Made by a program: the position numbers and the translations under genes. DNA of 64,000 bases from Bacteroidota bacterium (GTDB lineage Bacteria; Bacteroidota; Bacteroidia; Bacteroidales; Lentimicrobiaceae): assembly GCA_009773455.1 (NCBI GenBank), contig WSXU01000003.1, forward strand, positions 1-64,000, in the 5' to 3' direction. Positions 8,109-17,255 of the stretch are shown here, piece by piece (within the stretch, counting starts at the first letter, position 1; each line of letters begins with the position of its first letter). The notes under the pieces were generated by a model, which did not search any database, had not been told where the DNA came from, and was given only the letters and a program-made list of their open reading frames with translations.

Positions 8109-9632
8109 TTAACCAAGTTTTCCGATCAGGGTTTCGACTTCGGTCAGAATTTCACACGATTTTACGAGCTCTTTCATGGCATTGTGATCGGCATACAATG
8201 GCCTGTCAATATCCAGAAAATCGACATATTTCCTGATCACTTCCTTTGCTTTGGTTACACCTGCTCCAAATTTGTACTCCCGGAAATCAAGGGCCTGGGC
8301 AGCAGCCATCAGTTCGATGCCAAGAATACCGTAGGCATTGTCAAGTATCTGGTTGTTTTTGAGGGCGGTGTTCATGCCCATGGATACAAAATCTTCCTGG
8401 TCGGCTGCTGCCGGAATTGACTGGATACAGGCCGGAGCGCTTAATATCCGCTGTTCCACTATCTGCATATCGGCAGTGTACTGACTGAGCATAAGCCCTG
8501 AGAACATGCCTGCCCCTTTGGTCAGGAATGCTGGCAGACCCACACTGAGGGCCGGGTTATTGAGGCGGTTCATACGACGTTCACTCAGGACACTGACCAT
8601 TGTAATAACATAGCCGGCCATATCCATTGGCACGGCAACCGGTGATCCCTGGAAATTGGCTCCCGAGAGCTGTAGATTTTCATCAGGGAAGAAAATGGGG
8701 TTATCGCCCACACCGTTCAGTTCAATTTCTACCTGTGAACGGGCATAAGCCAGTGCATCGTGGGCAGCTCCAATTACCTGAGGTGTCGAACGCATACTGT
8801 AGGCATCCTGAACCTTGCATTTGACCAGCCCCTCAGCCAGGTCACCACCTGCAACCATTTTCCGGATGGCGGCTGCTGAACGCACAGCCCCGGCAAAACC
8901 GCGTACCTCATGAAGTTTGGGCAGATATGGTTTCATGTTTGCCTTTAAAGCTTCAAGCGACATGGCGGTGGCTATCTCAGCCTGTTTCAGCCAGTTATTG
9001 GCATCATAAAGGAAAATGGCGCTCATGGCTGTGAGCACGTTGCTGCCATTGATGGTAGCCAGTCCATCACGCGCCTGCAGGCCGGGGACGGGTATTCCTG
9101 CCTTTTCAAGGGCTTCCCTTCCTTCGAGCAGTTTTCCTTTATAATAGGCTTTGCCTTCGCCCATCATAAGCAGGGCAATCTGCGACATGGGAGCCAGGTC
9201 GCCGCACGCACCTACCGAACCTTTCTGGCAGACATAGGGTGTAACGCCCTTGTTTAACATGTCAACCAGGGTCATCGTAATCTCCGGTCTTACACCGGAG
9301 TTTCCGTGCGCGTGCACGTTGATCCTGCCCAGCATTGCTCCGCGGACATGCTCCAGAGGCATCGGATCGCCGATACCTGCTGCGTGATTGTATATCAGAT
9401 ATTTCTGAAAATCCTTGACCTGATCGTCATTCAGTACAACTTCGGAGAATTCCCCGATTCCGGTATTCACACCATACATTATTTCCCCTGCCAGGATTTT
9501 ATTTTCAAGCATGGCACGGCATTTTTTGATGCGATGCATGGCTTCAGGGTGCAAGTCTACTTCTTTTCCGTAACGGGCAACATCTACCACGTCCTGAATG
9601 GTTAATCCGCTTCCTTTGATAATGAGTGTCAT
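8109..9632 (-). CDS. Aromatic amino acid / histidine ammonia-lyase family protein with Cys at the MIO site
   Basis: This 507-residue member of the HAL/PAL/TAL family would eliminate ammonia from an aromatic amino acid. Its numbering matches bacterial histidine ammonia-lyase: YGVNTGIG with Tyr53, His83 in YNHAAG, Asn195 in INGSN, Tyr278 and Arg281 in QDAYSMRS, and Glu413 in DQEDFVSM. The MIO-forming triad is Ala142-Cys143-Gly144 (GACGDLAP) instead of Ala-Ser-Gly. Cys can replace this Ser in studied HAL mutants, so activity is plausible. HAL normally has QEDHVSM; here the His is Phe, so the substrate may not be histidine. I chose the ATG at 9632 because GGAGG (9637-9641) precedes it at ideal spacing; an upstream ATG at 9671 has no such site. 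A second family member lies just upstream. No hutU, hutI or ftcD is in the window. Confidence 0.88.
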   Translation of the reverse strand: MTLIIKGSGLTIQDVVDVARYGKEVDLHPEAMHRIKKCRAMLENKILAGEIMYGVNTGIGEFSEVVLNDDQVKDFQKYLIYNHAAGIGDPMPLEHVRGAMLGRINVHAHGNSGVRPEITMTLVDMLNKGVTPYVCQKGSVGACGDLAPMSQIALLMMGEGKAYYKGKLLEGREALEKAGIPVPGLQARDGLATINGSNVLTAMSAIFLYDANNWLKQAEIATAMSLEALKANMKPYLPKLHEVRGFAGAVRSAAAIRKMVAGGDLAEGLVKCKVQDAYSMRSTPQVIGAAHDALAYARSQVEIELNGVGDNPIFFPDENLQLSGANFQGSPVAVPMDMAGYVITMVSVLSERRMNRLNNPALSVGLPAFLTKGAGMFSGLMLSQYTADMQIVEQRILSAPACIQSIPAAADQEDFVSMGMNTALKNNQILDNAYGILGIELMAAAQALDFREYKFGAGVTKAKEVIRKYVDFLDIDRPLYADHNAMKELVKSCEILTEVETLIGKLG

Positions 9633-9636
9633 AGAA

Positions 9637-9641
9637 CCTCC
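9637..9641 (-). promoter_or_regulatory. Strong Shine-Dalgarno (GGAGG) fixing the lyase start
   Basis: On the minus strand GGAGG stands 4 bases before the ATG at 9632. Strong SD sites are uncommon in Bacteroidota, so this one decides the start against the longer frame beginning at 9671. Confidence 0.75.
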
Positions 9642-9849
9642 GGGTATTAGATTGTTTGATATGTGTGTCAAAGGAATGGAAAAGGATGGAAATCACAAAG
9701 AAATCAACCGGGTTTTTAAGTAAATAATTTACCATTCCTGATTTAAGCTGATGGCTGGAGGTTTATCACAGTGACACAGCATGATAAATCCCTGCAACTC
9801 CTTACCCCAACCTTAAATTCTGCTTTAATTATCCCTTTATAAATACATG

Positions 9850-11349
9850 TTATTCCGGAAAATCAAACTTTACATTTTGAATAAACTCTACGGTTTTCTG
9901 AACTTCGGTGTACATGATCCGGTCATTTTTTATAAATGGAACAGCACCCCTGTACTCCGAAATGAAGGCATTCAGGAAAGGGGAAGTGTCGCCCGCATCC
10001 CTGAAATCAAGTGCCTGAGCTGAAGCAAATAGCTCTATGGCCAGTAAACGTTCAAGATTGTTGACAACCCGCAAGGTCCTGGTGGCAGCGTTTGCGCCCA
10101 TGCTGACATGATCTTCCTGTTCATTTGACGAAGTGATGGAATCGACCGAGCAGGGTGTAGCCAGCTGTTTGTTCTGGCTGACAATACTGGCTGCGGTATA
10201 TTGCGGGATCATGAAACCCGAATTCAGACCAGGCCGGGCAACCAGAAATTCCGGCAGGCCACGCTGACCGGCTATGAGACGGTAAACACGACGTTCGGCA
10301 ATGTTACCCTGTTCGGCAAGTGCAATGGCAAGGAAATCAAGTACAAAGGCGAGAGGCTCGCCATGGAAGTTACCTCCGGAGAGGACCAGATCCTCGTCTG
10401 GGAATACGGTCGGATTATCAGTAACGGCATTGATTTCGGTCAATACCACGGAGGCAGCATACCTGATGGTATCCTTAACAGCACCATGAACCTGGGGAAT
10501 GCAGCGGAACGAGTATGGATCCTGTACTTTTTTTCCTTCCCTGGCAATCAGTTTACTTCCGTTGAGGATATTCCTGATGTTGCGTGCAGTTTCTATCTGC
10601 CCGGCATGCGGCCTGATGGCGTGAATCTGTTCAAGAAACGGATCGATTCGTCCATTGTATGCTTCGAGCGAGATTGAACCGGTAATATCGGCAAGCCTTG
10701 ATAGTTTAAATGCTTTTAACAGGATAAATACGGCATGCGCACTCATAAACTGTGTACCATTCAACAGTGCCAGGCCTTCTTTCGACTGAAGCGCAATGGG
10801 TTCCCATCCGAATTGTTTCAGCACTTTGCGGGCAGGGTAAACTTTCCCTTTAACCTTCACTTCACCCATGCCGATCAATGGCAGGCTCAGATGTGCCAGG
10901 GGAGCGAGGTCGCCGGAAGCACCCAGTGAACCCTGCTCATACACCACCGGTATCACATCGTTGTTATACATATCCAGCAGGCGTTCAACAGTTTTGACCT
11001 GAACCCCTGAATTTCCTGAAGAAAGCGCATGGGCCTTCAGCAGGAGCATCAGCTTTACAATGTCACTGTCAACTTCAGCCCCGGTGCCACAGGCGTGCGA
11101 CATTACCAGGTTTTCCTGGAGGCTTCTGAGGTCCTTGGGCGAAATCTGAATGTTGCACAGAGATCCAAAACCAGTGGTGATTCCATAAATGGGCTCACTG
11201 TGGTTTTTGAGTTTGTCGTCCAGGTAATCCCTGCAATGCTGTATTCTTATAATGGCTTCCTGCGAAAGAGAGAGTTTTGTTTTGTTTTCGAGAATATTTT
11301 CAATGGTGACAAAATCAAGTGGTTGGGGACTTATTTCGAAAGTGTTCAT
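9850..11349 (-). CDS. hutH: Histidine ammonia-lyase
   Basis: The 499-residue product has the canonical MIO triad Ala144-Ser145-Gly146 (GASGDLAP), Tyr55 in YGITTGFG, the SHACGTG segment with His85 (the histidine-selective SH pair), LLNGTQ, QDPYSFRC and the NEQEDHVSMG motif. This set is typical of HAL, which converts L-histidine to urocanate and ammonia in the cytoplasm as the first step of histidine breakdown. Length matches the family (about 500). It is divergent from the neighbouring lyase, which shares the fold but differs at the MIO serine and in the ED-H motif. The genes for urocanate hydratase and imidazolonepropionase are not nearby, so the rest of the pathway would have to be elsewhere. 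Confidence 0.93.
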   Translation of the reverse strand: MNTFEISPQPLDFVTIENILENKTKLSLSQEAIIRIQHCRDYLDDKLKNHSEPIYGITTGFGSLCNIQISPKDLRSLQENLVMSHACGTGAEVDSDIVKLMLLLKAHALSSGNSGVQVKTVERLLDMYNNDVIPVVYEQGSLGASGDLAPLAHLSLPLIGMGEVKVKGKVYPARKVLKQFGWEPIALQSKEGLALLNGTQFMSAHAVFILLKAFKLSRLADITGSISLEAYNGRIDPFLEQIHAIRPHAGQIETARNIRNILNGSKLIAREGKKVQDPYSFRCIPQVHGAVKDTIRYAASVVLTEINAVTDNPTVFPDEDLVLSGGNFHGEPLAFVLDFLAIALAEQGNIAERRVYRLIAGQRGLPEFLVARPGLNSGFMIPQYTAASIVSQNKQLATPCSVDSITSSNEQEDHVSMGANAATRTLRVVNNLERLLAIELFASAQALDFRDAGDTSPFLNAFISEYRGAVPFIKNDRIMYTEVQKTVEFIQNVKFDFPE

Positions 11350-11597
11350 AGAATTTGTTGGGTTGACGATGGGATAAAAAGATAATTAAAGATGCCCGCA
11401 GATTTTCAGGAATTGATTTAAAGACAAGGAAAGCGGGCAGTCGTTGTTCAGGGTTGAACAGGGATTACGTGATGCGGGCCATCACTCATTAAAGCCTCCT
11501 GAAAGCAAAACCCGCAGACACTGAATGAGTGCCTCTGGCTAAAAGGTGAGTCCGGACCTGTTGATTTTGATTTTAAACCTGAGTTGCCAGTCGATTT

Positions 11598-12968
11598 TCA
11601 TAAGGTTCCGATAGATTGTAACAACTGATCGGGTGAAATAACGGTTTGATCGCCTGTTTTCATATTTTTCAGCAGGCACTCGCCTTTCTGACGTTCACTT
11701 TCACCAATGATGACAACGAAAGGAATCTGCTTGCTGTCGGCATAGGAGAATTGCTTTTTGATTTTGGCATTTTCGGGAAAAACTTCCGTATTAATTCCTT
11801 GATTGCGCAGGGAAGCGGCCAGTTTCAGGCACAGGATTTCTTCTTCTCCTCCAAAATTAACGAACATAACCCGGGTAGATGAAGCTGTTTCTTCGGGGAA
11901 AATGTTCAGTTCATTCATTACATCATAAATACGGTCGGCGCCGAATGAAATTCCAACACCTGAAATTCCCGGCAGTCCAAAAATTCCCGTCAGGTTATCA
12001 TAGCGTCCGCCACCGCTGATGCTGCCCATGGTGAGGCCATCTGCCTTCACTTCGATGATGGCGCCGGTGTAGTAATTCAGCCCGCGGGCCAGGGTAAGGT
12101 CAAGTTCAACCCGGCATTTGATTTCCATTGCCTCAACCATTGCGATAATTTCGGTAGTTTCAGCTATTCCCTTCATTCCTTCTTCTGAAGCCGAAAGCAC
12201 TTTGCTGATCTGTTCAAGTTTAACGGCATTGCTTCCTTTCAGGTTGATGATGGGTTGTAATTTTGCGATGGCTTCCGCATCCAGTCCACGCTCAGCCAGT
12301 TCCTCGCTCACTTTTTCAGGACCAATTTTATCGAGTTTATCGATGGCAACGGTGATGTCGGTGATTTTATCGGCATGGCCGATTACCCCGGCTATTCCTG
12401 ACAGTATTTTCCGGCTGTTGAGTTTGATCACAATGTTGATTCCCAGTTTTTCGAAAATCTGATCTGCCATCATCAGCAGTTCAGTTTCGTTGAGCAGGGC
12501 ATCGGAGCCGACCACATCGGCATCGCACTGGTAGAATTCGCGGTACCGGCCTTTCTGGGGCCGGTCGGCACGCCATACCGGCTGAATCTGGTAGCGTTTA
12601 AAAGGGAAAGCAATCTCATTCCGGTGCTGGACCACGTATCTGGCAAAAGGTACCGTGAGATCATAGCGTAATCCTTTTTCTGAGATTTTCCCTGATAGTT
12701 TTGCAGCATTGTCCGTAGTCAGCTCAGAACCGGTTACTTCTGACAGGAAGTCGCCGGAGTTTAAAATTCTGAACAATAGTTTGTCACCTTCTTCACCATA
12801 TTTTCCCAGCAGGGTTGTCAGGTTTTCCATGGCCGGTGTTTCGATGGGTTGATACCCGAATCGTTCAAATACCTGCCTGATGGTATTGAAGATATAATTG
12901 CGCCGGTTCATCTCGGCAGGTGAGAAGTCGCGTGTTCCCTTGGGAATGGACGGTTTTTGAATACTCAT
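11598..12968 (-). CDS. hisS: Histidyl-tRNA synthetase
   Basis: This 456-residue class II aminoacyl-tRNA synthetase charges tRNA-His. It begins with the characteristic PKGTRDFSP, followed by motif 1 (about residues 35-65). Motif 2 is [21 protein letters not shown] and the histidine-A box is near ARGLNYYTG. The glycine-rich motif 3 is [13 protein letters not shown]. The C-terminal anticodon-binding domain covers about residues 365-456 ([29 protein letters not shown]). The long insert between motifs 2 and 3 is typical of the Bacteroidota form. It stands alone upstream of hutH with a 250-base gap, so shared transcription is possible but not shown. Confidence 0.97.
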   Translation of the reverse strand: MSIQKPSIPKGTRDFSPAEMNRRNYIFNTIRQVFERFGYQPIETPAMENLTTLLGKYGEEGDKLLFRILNSGDFLSEVTGSELTTDNAAKLSGKISEKGLRYDLTVPFARYVVQHRNEIAFPFKRYQIQPVWRADRPQKGRYREFYQCDADVVGSDALLNETELLMMADQIFEKLGINIVIKLNSRKILSGIAGVIGHADKITDITVAIDKLDKIGPEKVSEELAERGLDAEAIAKLQPIINLKGSNAVKLEQISKVLSASEEGMKGIAETTEIIAMVEAMEIKCRVELDLTLARGLNYYTGAIIEVKADGLTMGSISGGGRYDNLTGIFGLPGISGVGISFGADRIYDVMNELNIFPEETASSTRVMFVNFGGEEEILCLKLAASLRNQGINTEVFPENAKIKKQFSYADSKQIPFVVIIGESERQKGECLLKNMKTGDQTVISPDQLLQSIGTL

Positions 12969-13047
12969 TGATCAGCGCTTTTTCATTACCCGGAATCCTG
13001 AAGGTGGTTCTCCTTTTACGAATTAAGCAGGGCAAAATTAAGGAATT

Positions 13048-13527
13048 TCAGTGAATGCTGAGAGTCAGCTTTGCGATCAGCCGGCTGAGATACTCTTTCG
13101 CTTCAGGACTGTTTTCTTCCGGGGCCCATGTCGCAAAATTTTTGTCATTTTCCGGGTCGTAGGGGCCATCTTTTACTTCATAGGCAACCGAACCGGTTTC
13201 CAGTGAAATAATTGTATGCCATGTGCGCTGTGGAATTTCTGCACCATAGTTCTGATTCGCTGAATCCAGCACGGTATAATCGGCAATTTCTCCTGAATCG
13301 TCAAATTCGACAACGCATAGTTTCCCCCGCAGCGCAAAGAAAGCTTCTCTTTTGTCAGGGTTCTCGTGTTTGTGCGGTCTTACATAGGTGCCCGGCTCCA
13401 TGGCGTTCAGCATCCGTTGCAGGGTGTCGGCCGGTCCGGAATGGAAGTTGTGGGTCATCCTGAGCCTGGGCGATGTTCTGGCCTGAAGAGTCAGCCTGTC
13501 GAGCAAGGCTTCATTTATCCGGATCAT
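13048..13527 (-). CDS. WbuC-family cupin metalloprotein
   Basis: This cytoplasmic single-domain cupin has 159 residues. The metal-binding motif is PHKHENPDKREAFFALRG (His, His and Glu in the first cupin motif), with a second motif around the WHTI segment. The WbuC family is often linked to cell-surface polysaccharide genes, but its reaction is not established. I start it at the ATG at 13527, which overlaps the TGA of the upstream DUF3307 gene as ATGA, a typical translational coupling. An ATG 24 bases earlier (13551) is possible but would deepen the overlap. The coupling suggests it is expressed with the DUF3307/SatD unit. Confidence 0.85.
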   Translation of the reverse strand: MIRINEALLDRLTLQARTSPRLRMTHNFHSGPADTLQRMLNAMEPGTYVRPHKHENPDKREAFFALRGKLCVVEFDDSGEIADYTVLDSANQNYGAEIPQRTWHTIISLETGSVAYEVKDGPYDPENDKNFATWAPEENSPEAKEYLSRLIAKLTLSIH

Positions 13528-14273
13528 AACTGAACCCTGCTTAGCAGCCATTGGGCCAGTAACCCTGTAAAGATGGCGGCTGTAAGACTAATCATCGTTC
13601 CTATCAGGATATATTCAGCACCTTTACGGTTATTGCTGTCGCGTATGTCGCCGAAACGGAGAATTGACTTGGCGGCAATCAGAAACCCGATGGCTGAAAA
13701 CTGGTTCATAAATATGAACGTGAGTATCAAAACCCTCTCAAGCATACCAATATATCTTCCGGCATCTCTCAATCCGTCTCCGTTTTCATAATCAGTCTGC
13801 CACCTTCGGGTCATGATGGCAATAACTATGCCCATGGGCCACATCACCAGCATATACGACACGATATAGGTCCAGACAGAGAGATTGCTGTATAACCATG
13901 ATAAATGTATTGTAGTTCCTGCAAAATTGAGGTACAGATAAACGGCCAGAAAAGTGGCGGCTATATGCAATACCTGATCAGCAGCAAATACGACAGGCTT
14001 ATCGGGGGCATATGATTTTGCGATATCGATGACGGCATGCAAAACAAATATGAGCAGGGGAATCATCCAGCATTGAAAATATCCAGACAATAACCACGAC
14101 AGTAAAGCAACAATCCCTGCATTGGCGTATAGGTAGCCTGATTTCCACTTTCTGGATGAGCGGTGCGATACCCATGACTTCTGCTGAAAAATGAAATCTC
14201 CGGCCAGATGAGCAATCAGCAGTCTGATAAACAATACAAGGGTTTCAATGCTGAGGTCAGGTTCCATGAACAT
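13524..14273 (-). CDS. DUF3307 integral membrane protein
   Basis: The 249-residue protein begins with the family hallmark LLIAHLAGDFIFQQ (about residues 17-31), followed by hydrophobic helices at roughly 45-65, 70-85, 100-120, 130-150, 180-200 and 222-245. It contains HAVIDIAKSYAPDK, a DUF3307 signature with conserved His and Asp in a membrane context. The function of the family is unknown. In many bacteria the gene is found next to satD, as here (satD lies 204 bases upstream). A tandem array of palindromic repeats fills the gap before its start, so expression is probably controlled there. The start may be either ATG at 14273 or the one two codons later. Confidence 0.88.
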   Translation of the reverse strand: MFMEPDLSIETLVLFIRLLIAHLAGDFIFQQKSWVSHRSSRKWKSGYLYANAGIVALLSWLLSGYFQCWMIPLLIFVLHAVIDIAKSYAPDKPVVFAADQVLHIAATFLAVYLYLNFAGTTIHLSWLYSNLSVWTYIVSYMLVMWPMGIVIAIMTRRWQTDYENGDGLRDAGRYIGMLERVLILTFIFMNQFSAIGFLIAAKSILRFGDIRDSNNRKGAEYILIGTMISLTAAIFTGLLAQWLLSRVQL

Positions 14274-14360
14274 ATTTTTATCCTGTTGATGTTCTCTTGT
14301 TTTGATTTGCCGGTTTCATACAGGGAAAGCTCCGGAACCCGGGTTGTTTACTGAGCTGTA

Positions 14361-14482
14361 TTTAAAAATTCCCTGTATAATCTTTAATCGTTATACAAGC
14401 TTTGTATAACTCTATATGGTTATAAAAATGTAATACAACATTATAAAGTTATAATTGTAAAATATAACCATTTAAAGTTATA
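14361..14482. repeat. Tandem 29-bp operator-like repeats (GTTATA-N9-TATAAC)
   Basis: GTTATA occurs at 14390, 14419, 14448 and 14477, each exactly 29 bases after the last. Facing half-sites lie 15 bases after each start: TATAAC at 14405, TACAAC at 14434, TATAAC at 14463 and a degenerate TATAAT at 14376. The best unit (14390-14410) has 9-bp perfect arms around a 3-base centre. This gives three full palindromic units plus a degenerate one and a final half-site that overlaps the satD stop codon. The array lies between satD and the DUF3307 gene, in its upstream region. It is most simply read as a multi-site operator for a dimeric DNA-binding protein, plausibly SatD itself (inference). Confidence 0.8.
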
Positions 14483-15143
14483 AACCAGGAAAATTTTGAT
14501 TACACAATATCCGGTATCTTAATAACAATTGTTCGACAGCCAGCCAGCCCATGATCTGAAGTTTTTTAGCAACAGCAGCCTGTGAGATACCGGCTTCACC
14601 GGCGATGACCGTCTGCGTTTCAGCGTTAAGCAGTTTAGGAATCAGCGTGGCCTGTGAATATGTCCAGCGAACTACCAGTTCATTACAAAGAGCAAGTTCA
14701 GTATTCAATTCAGCATTCAATTCGGGTAGCTGAGTTTCAGCTGCCATGAAGACGGACTTGCCCATCCGTTCGAGGAGAAGGCCTGAAAGATTGAAAGCTT
14801 CGCCGGAACTTTCAGTTATATTGTCGCTCAGATGACCAACGGTGCCGAGGGCAATGGCCAAACGGCAATCGACAGATGCAGCAATCGCTTTCGGGTAAGC
14901 CGATCGTAATCCGGCCCTGACAAATAGAACCACTTCGAGGGCAACTGGGGGCGAAGTCACCAGTTGAAAACTATCGCCCCTGAAAATACTGTACTTCAGC
15001 CATTGTTCCTTTTTTTCTAGGAAGAGGTTCAATTCGCTGAAAATCCCTTTCAGCACGCCCGGCAACCTGATAAGTTCGTCAGACGATAGCCGTGTTGAAT
15101 TCTTTATGTCGCCGGTGATAACAGCATATAGCATCTGGCTCAT
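14478..15143 (-). CDS. satD: SatD-family protein with C-terminal helix-turn-helix
   Basis: The 221-residue product begins with the family signature YAVITGDIKNSTRLSSDEL (about residues 6-24) and has the SIFRGDSFQL segment near residue 55, resembling a divergent nucleotide-cyclase-like or ferredoxin-like fold. Residues about 175-210 (TQTVIAGEAGISQAAVAKKLQ) read as a helix-turn-helix. SatD proteins commonly pair with DUF3307 membrane proteins, as here; their molecular role is not established. Its ATG overlaps the ettA stop (TAATG), so it is translationally coupled to ettA. The stop codon lies in the last half-site of the 29-bp repeat array, making an autoregulatory loop on the downstream DUF3307 gene plausible. 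Confidence 0.87.
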   Translation of the reverse strand: MSQMLYAVITGDIKNSTRLSSDELIRLPGVLKGIFSELNLFLEKKEQWLKYSIFRGDSFQLVTSPPVALEVVLFVRAGLRSAYPKAIAASVDCRLAIALGTVGHLSDNITESSGEAFNLSGLLLERMGKSVFMAAETQLPELNAELNTELALCNELVVRWTYSQATLIPKLLNAETQTVIAGEAGISQAAVAKKLQIMGWLAVEQLLLRYRILCNQNFPGL

Positions 15144-16819
15144 TATACTTTCAGTTTTTTATAACGGATGCGGTGGGGCTCAGTATCTCCTGTTCGTTTT
15201 TTTCTGTTTTCTTCATATTCCGAATAACCACCTTCGAAAAAGGCAACCTGTGAATCTCCTTCAAAGGCGAGTATATGGGTTGCTACCCGGTCAAGGAACC
15301 AGCGGTCATGCGAAATTACTACCGCACAGCCGGCAAAATTCTCAAGTCCTTCCTCAAGGGCGCGGAGCGTATTAACATCGATGTCGTTTGTCGGCTCATC
15401 GAGCAACAGCACATTGGCTTCCGAGCGCAGGGTCAGGGCGAGGTGCATACGGTTGCGTTCACCACCTGAAAGCACGCCGGCTTTCTTACCCTGGTCAGCC
15501 CCGCTGAAGTTGAATCTGGCAACATATGCCCTTGAATTAAATAACTTACCACCGAGCTGAAGGTTTTCATTTCCCTCTGAAATGACTTCCCACACTGATT
15601 TTTCCGGATCAATGTTGGTATGTGCCTGGTCGACATAGCCAAGTTTCACGGTTTCTCCGACTGCAAAATCTCCTGAATCTGGTTTTTCAAGGCCCATGAT
15701 GAGCCTGAACAGTGTTGTTTTTCCCGCCCCGTTGGGCCCAATAATTCCTACAATACCGGCGGGGGGGAGGCTGAAGCTGAGATTTTCGAACAGGAGTTTA
15801 TCCCCATATGCTTTAGAAATGTCTTTGACTTCGATTACCTTATTTCCAAGGCGTGGGCCGTTGGGGATAAAGATTTCGAGTTTCTCTTCCTTCTGTCTGG
15901 TATCTTCACTCATCATGCGCTCATAGGCAGCCAGCCTGGCTTTTGATTTGGCGTGGCGGGCTTTCGGAGCCATTCTTACCCATTCGAGCTCACGTTCCAG
16001 AGTTTTTCTGCGTTTACTTTCGGTTTTTTCTTCCATGGCCAGCCGGTTGGACTTCTGTTCAAGCCAGGAGGAATAATTTCCTTTCCAGGGAATGCCTTCG
16101 CCGCGGTCTAATTCAAGTATCCATCCGGCTACATTGTCGAGGAAATACCGGTCGTGGGTAACGGCAATCACAGTTCCCTTATATTGCCTGAGGTGCTGTT
16201 CCAGCCAGTCGATGCTTTCGGCATCCAGGTGGTTGGTTGGCTCATCAAGCAGCAGGATATCGGGCTCCTGGAGAAGTAACCGGCAAAGGGCCACACGCCT
16301 TCTTTCACCACCCGAAAGATTAACCACCGGTTGTTCCGGATCAGGGCATCTCAGGGCATCCATGGCCCTTTCAAGTCGGGTGTCAAGTTCCCATGCGTTA
16401 TGCTGATCCAGCAGTTCAGTTAATCTGCCCTGTTCCTCGATCAACGCATTCATCTCATCGTCACTCAACGGTTCAGAAAAGCGGTTATTAACCACTTCAT
16501 AATCTTTAAGCAGCTTAACGGTTTCGGCAACCCCTTCCTCAACGATTTCCCTGACAGTTTTTGTATTGTCAAGGTGCGGTTCCTGCTCCAGCAAGCCCAC
16601 CGAATAGCCGGGTGAAAATACAACATCGCCAATGAATGACTTTTCGAGACCGGCAATGATTTTTAATAGAGTTGATTTCCCGGAACCATTAAGACCAATG
16701 ATACCGATCTTGGCTCCGTAATAAAATGAAAGGTATATATCCTTCAGTATCTGCCGGTTGACGGGTACTACCTTACCCACACCGACCATCGAAAAAATGA
16801 TTTTCTTATCGTCTGACAT
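15143..16819 (-). CDS. ettA: Energy-dependent translational throttle protein EttA (ABC-F)
   Basis: This 558-residue soluble ABC-F ATPase carries two nucleotide-binding domains. The first has Walker A GLNGSGKST, signature LSGGERRRVALCRLLL and Walker B LLLDEPTNHLD. The second has GPNGAGKTT, LSGGERNRMHLA and LLLDEPTNDID. They are joined by a basic linker (about residues 245-310, RKTLERELEWVRMAPKARHAKSKAR). The protein lacks membrane segments. EttA binds the ribosomal E site and gates early elongation according to ATP/ADP. The arm and linker sequences and length match EttA rather than Uup or antibiotic-resistance ABC-F proteins. Its stop overlaps the satD start, which is an unusual partner. Confidence 0.95.
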   Translation of the reverse strand: MSDDKKIIFSMVGVGKVVPVNRQILKDIYLSFYYGAKIGIIGLNGSGKSTLLKIIAGLEKSFIGDVVFSPGYSVGLLEQEPHLDNTKTVREIVEEGVAETVKLLKDYEVVNNRFSEPLSDDEMNALIEEQGRLTELLDQHNAWELDTRLERAMDALRCPDPEQPVVNLSGGERRRVALCRLLLQEPDILLLDEPTNHLDAESIDWLEQHLRQYKGTVIAVTHDRYFLDNVAGWILELDRGEGIPWKGNYSSWLEQKSNRLAMEEKTESKRRKTLERELEWVRMAPKARHAKSKARLAAYERMMSEDTRQKEEKLEIFIPNGPRLGNKVIEVKDISKAYGDKLLFENLSFSLPPAGIVGIIGPNGAGKTTLFRLIMGLEKPDSGDFAVGETVKLGYVDQAHTNIDPEKSVWEVISEGNENLQLGGKLFNSRAYVARFNFSGADQGKKAGVLSGGERNRMHLALTLRSEANVLLLDEPTNDIDVNTLRALEEGLENFAGCAVVISHDRWFLDRVATHILAFEGDSQVAFFEGGYSEYEENRKKRTGDTEPHRIRYKKLKV

Positions 16820-17255
16820 TGTCTGAATTTCTTTGCCGCAAACATACGGAATTTTGAAGTTTCATTGATGACATAATGTACAGTGAGCAAGAGCGTTCCA
16901 AAAATGTTAGTATGGGTTCAAAGACTTGATAACCAGTAATTTGGATTTCAATCACGATATTATTTAACTCATTGTAAATCAATGAATAAACATGAGTCTT
17001 CAATTTGATCAATGACATGTCCTTTCAATGTTTTACCTGTATGGATAACTGTTTCAGGTTTTCTGAATGGATCTGGATGGTAAAGGAAAAGGTTTGGGAC
17101 CATAGGGTTAATTCCTGTTCTGGCAGAGGCCTCATGACCGGAATAGATGCACGAATGGAATCATCCATGATGAATTCAGGCTGTTGAAGATAATTGTTAA
17201 ATAAGGAATTCCCGTTAAGGCTTAAGCCGGGAATGGAATTCCAAGGCCGGATGGT
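16820..17255. other. Intergenic region, no gene seen
   Basis: I find no coding signal or clear RNA structure in these 436 bases between ettA and the sensor kinase gene. Confidence 0.5.

Noticed and set aside
10201-10677. Long open frame on the plus strand inside hutH
   Set aside because: Shadow of the well-supported hutH on the other strand.
14361-14482. CRISPR array
   Set aside because: The repeats are conserved only at the half-sites, have no distinct spacers and no cas genes; they look like operators.
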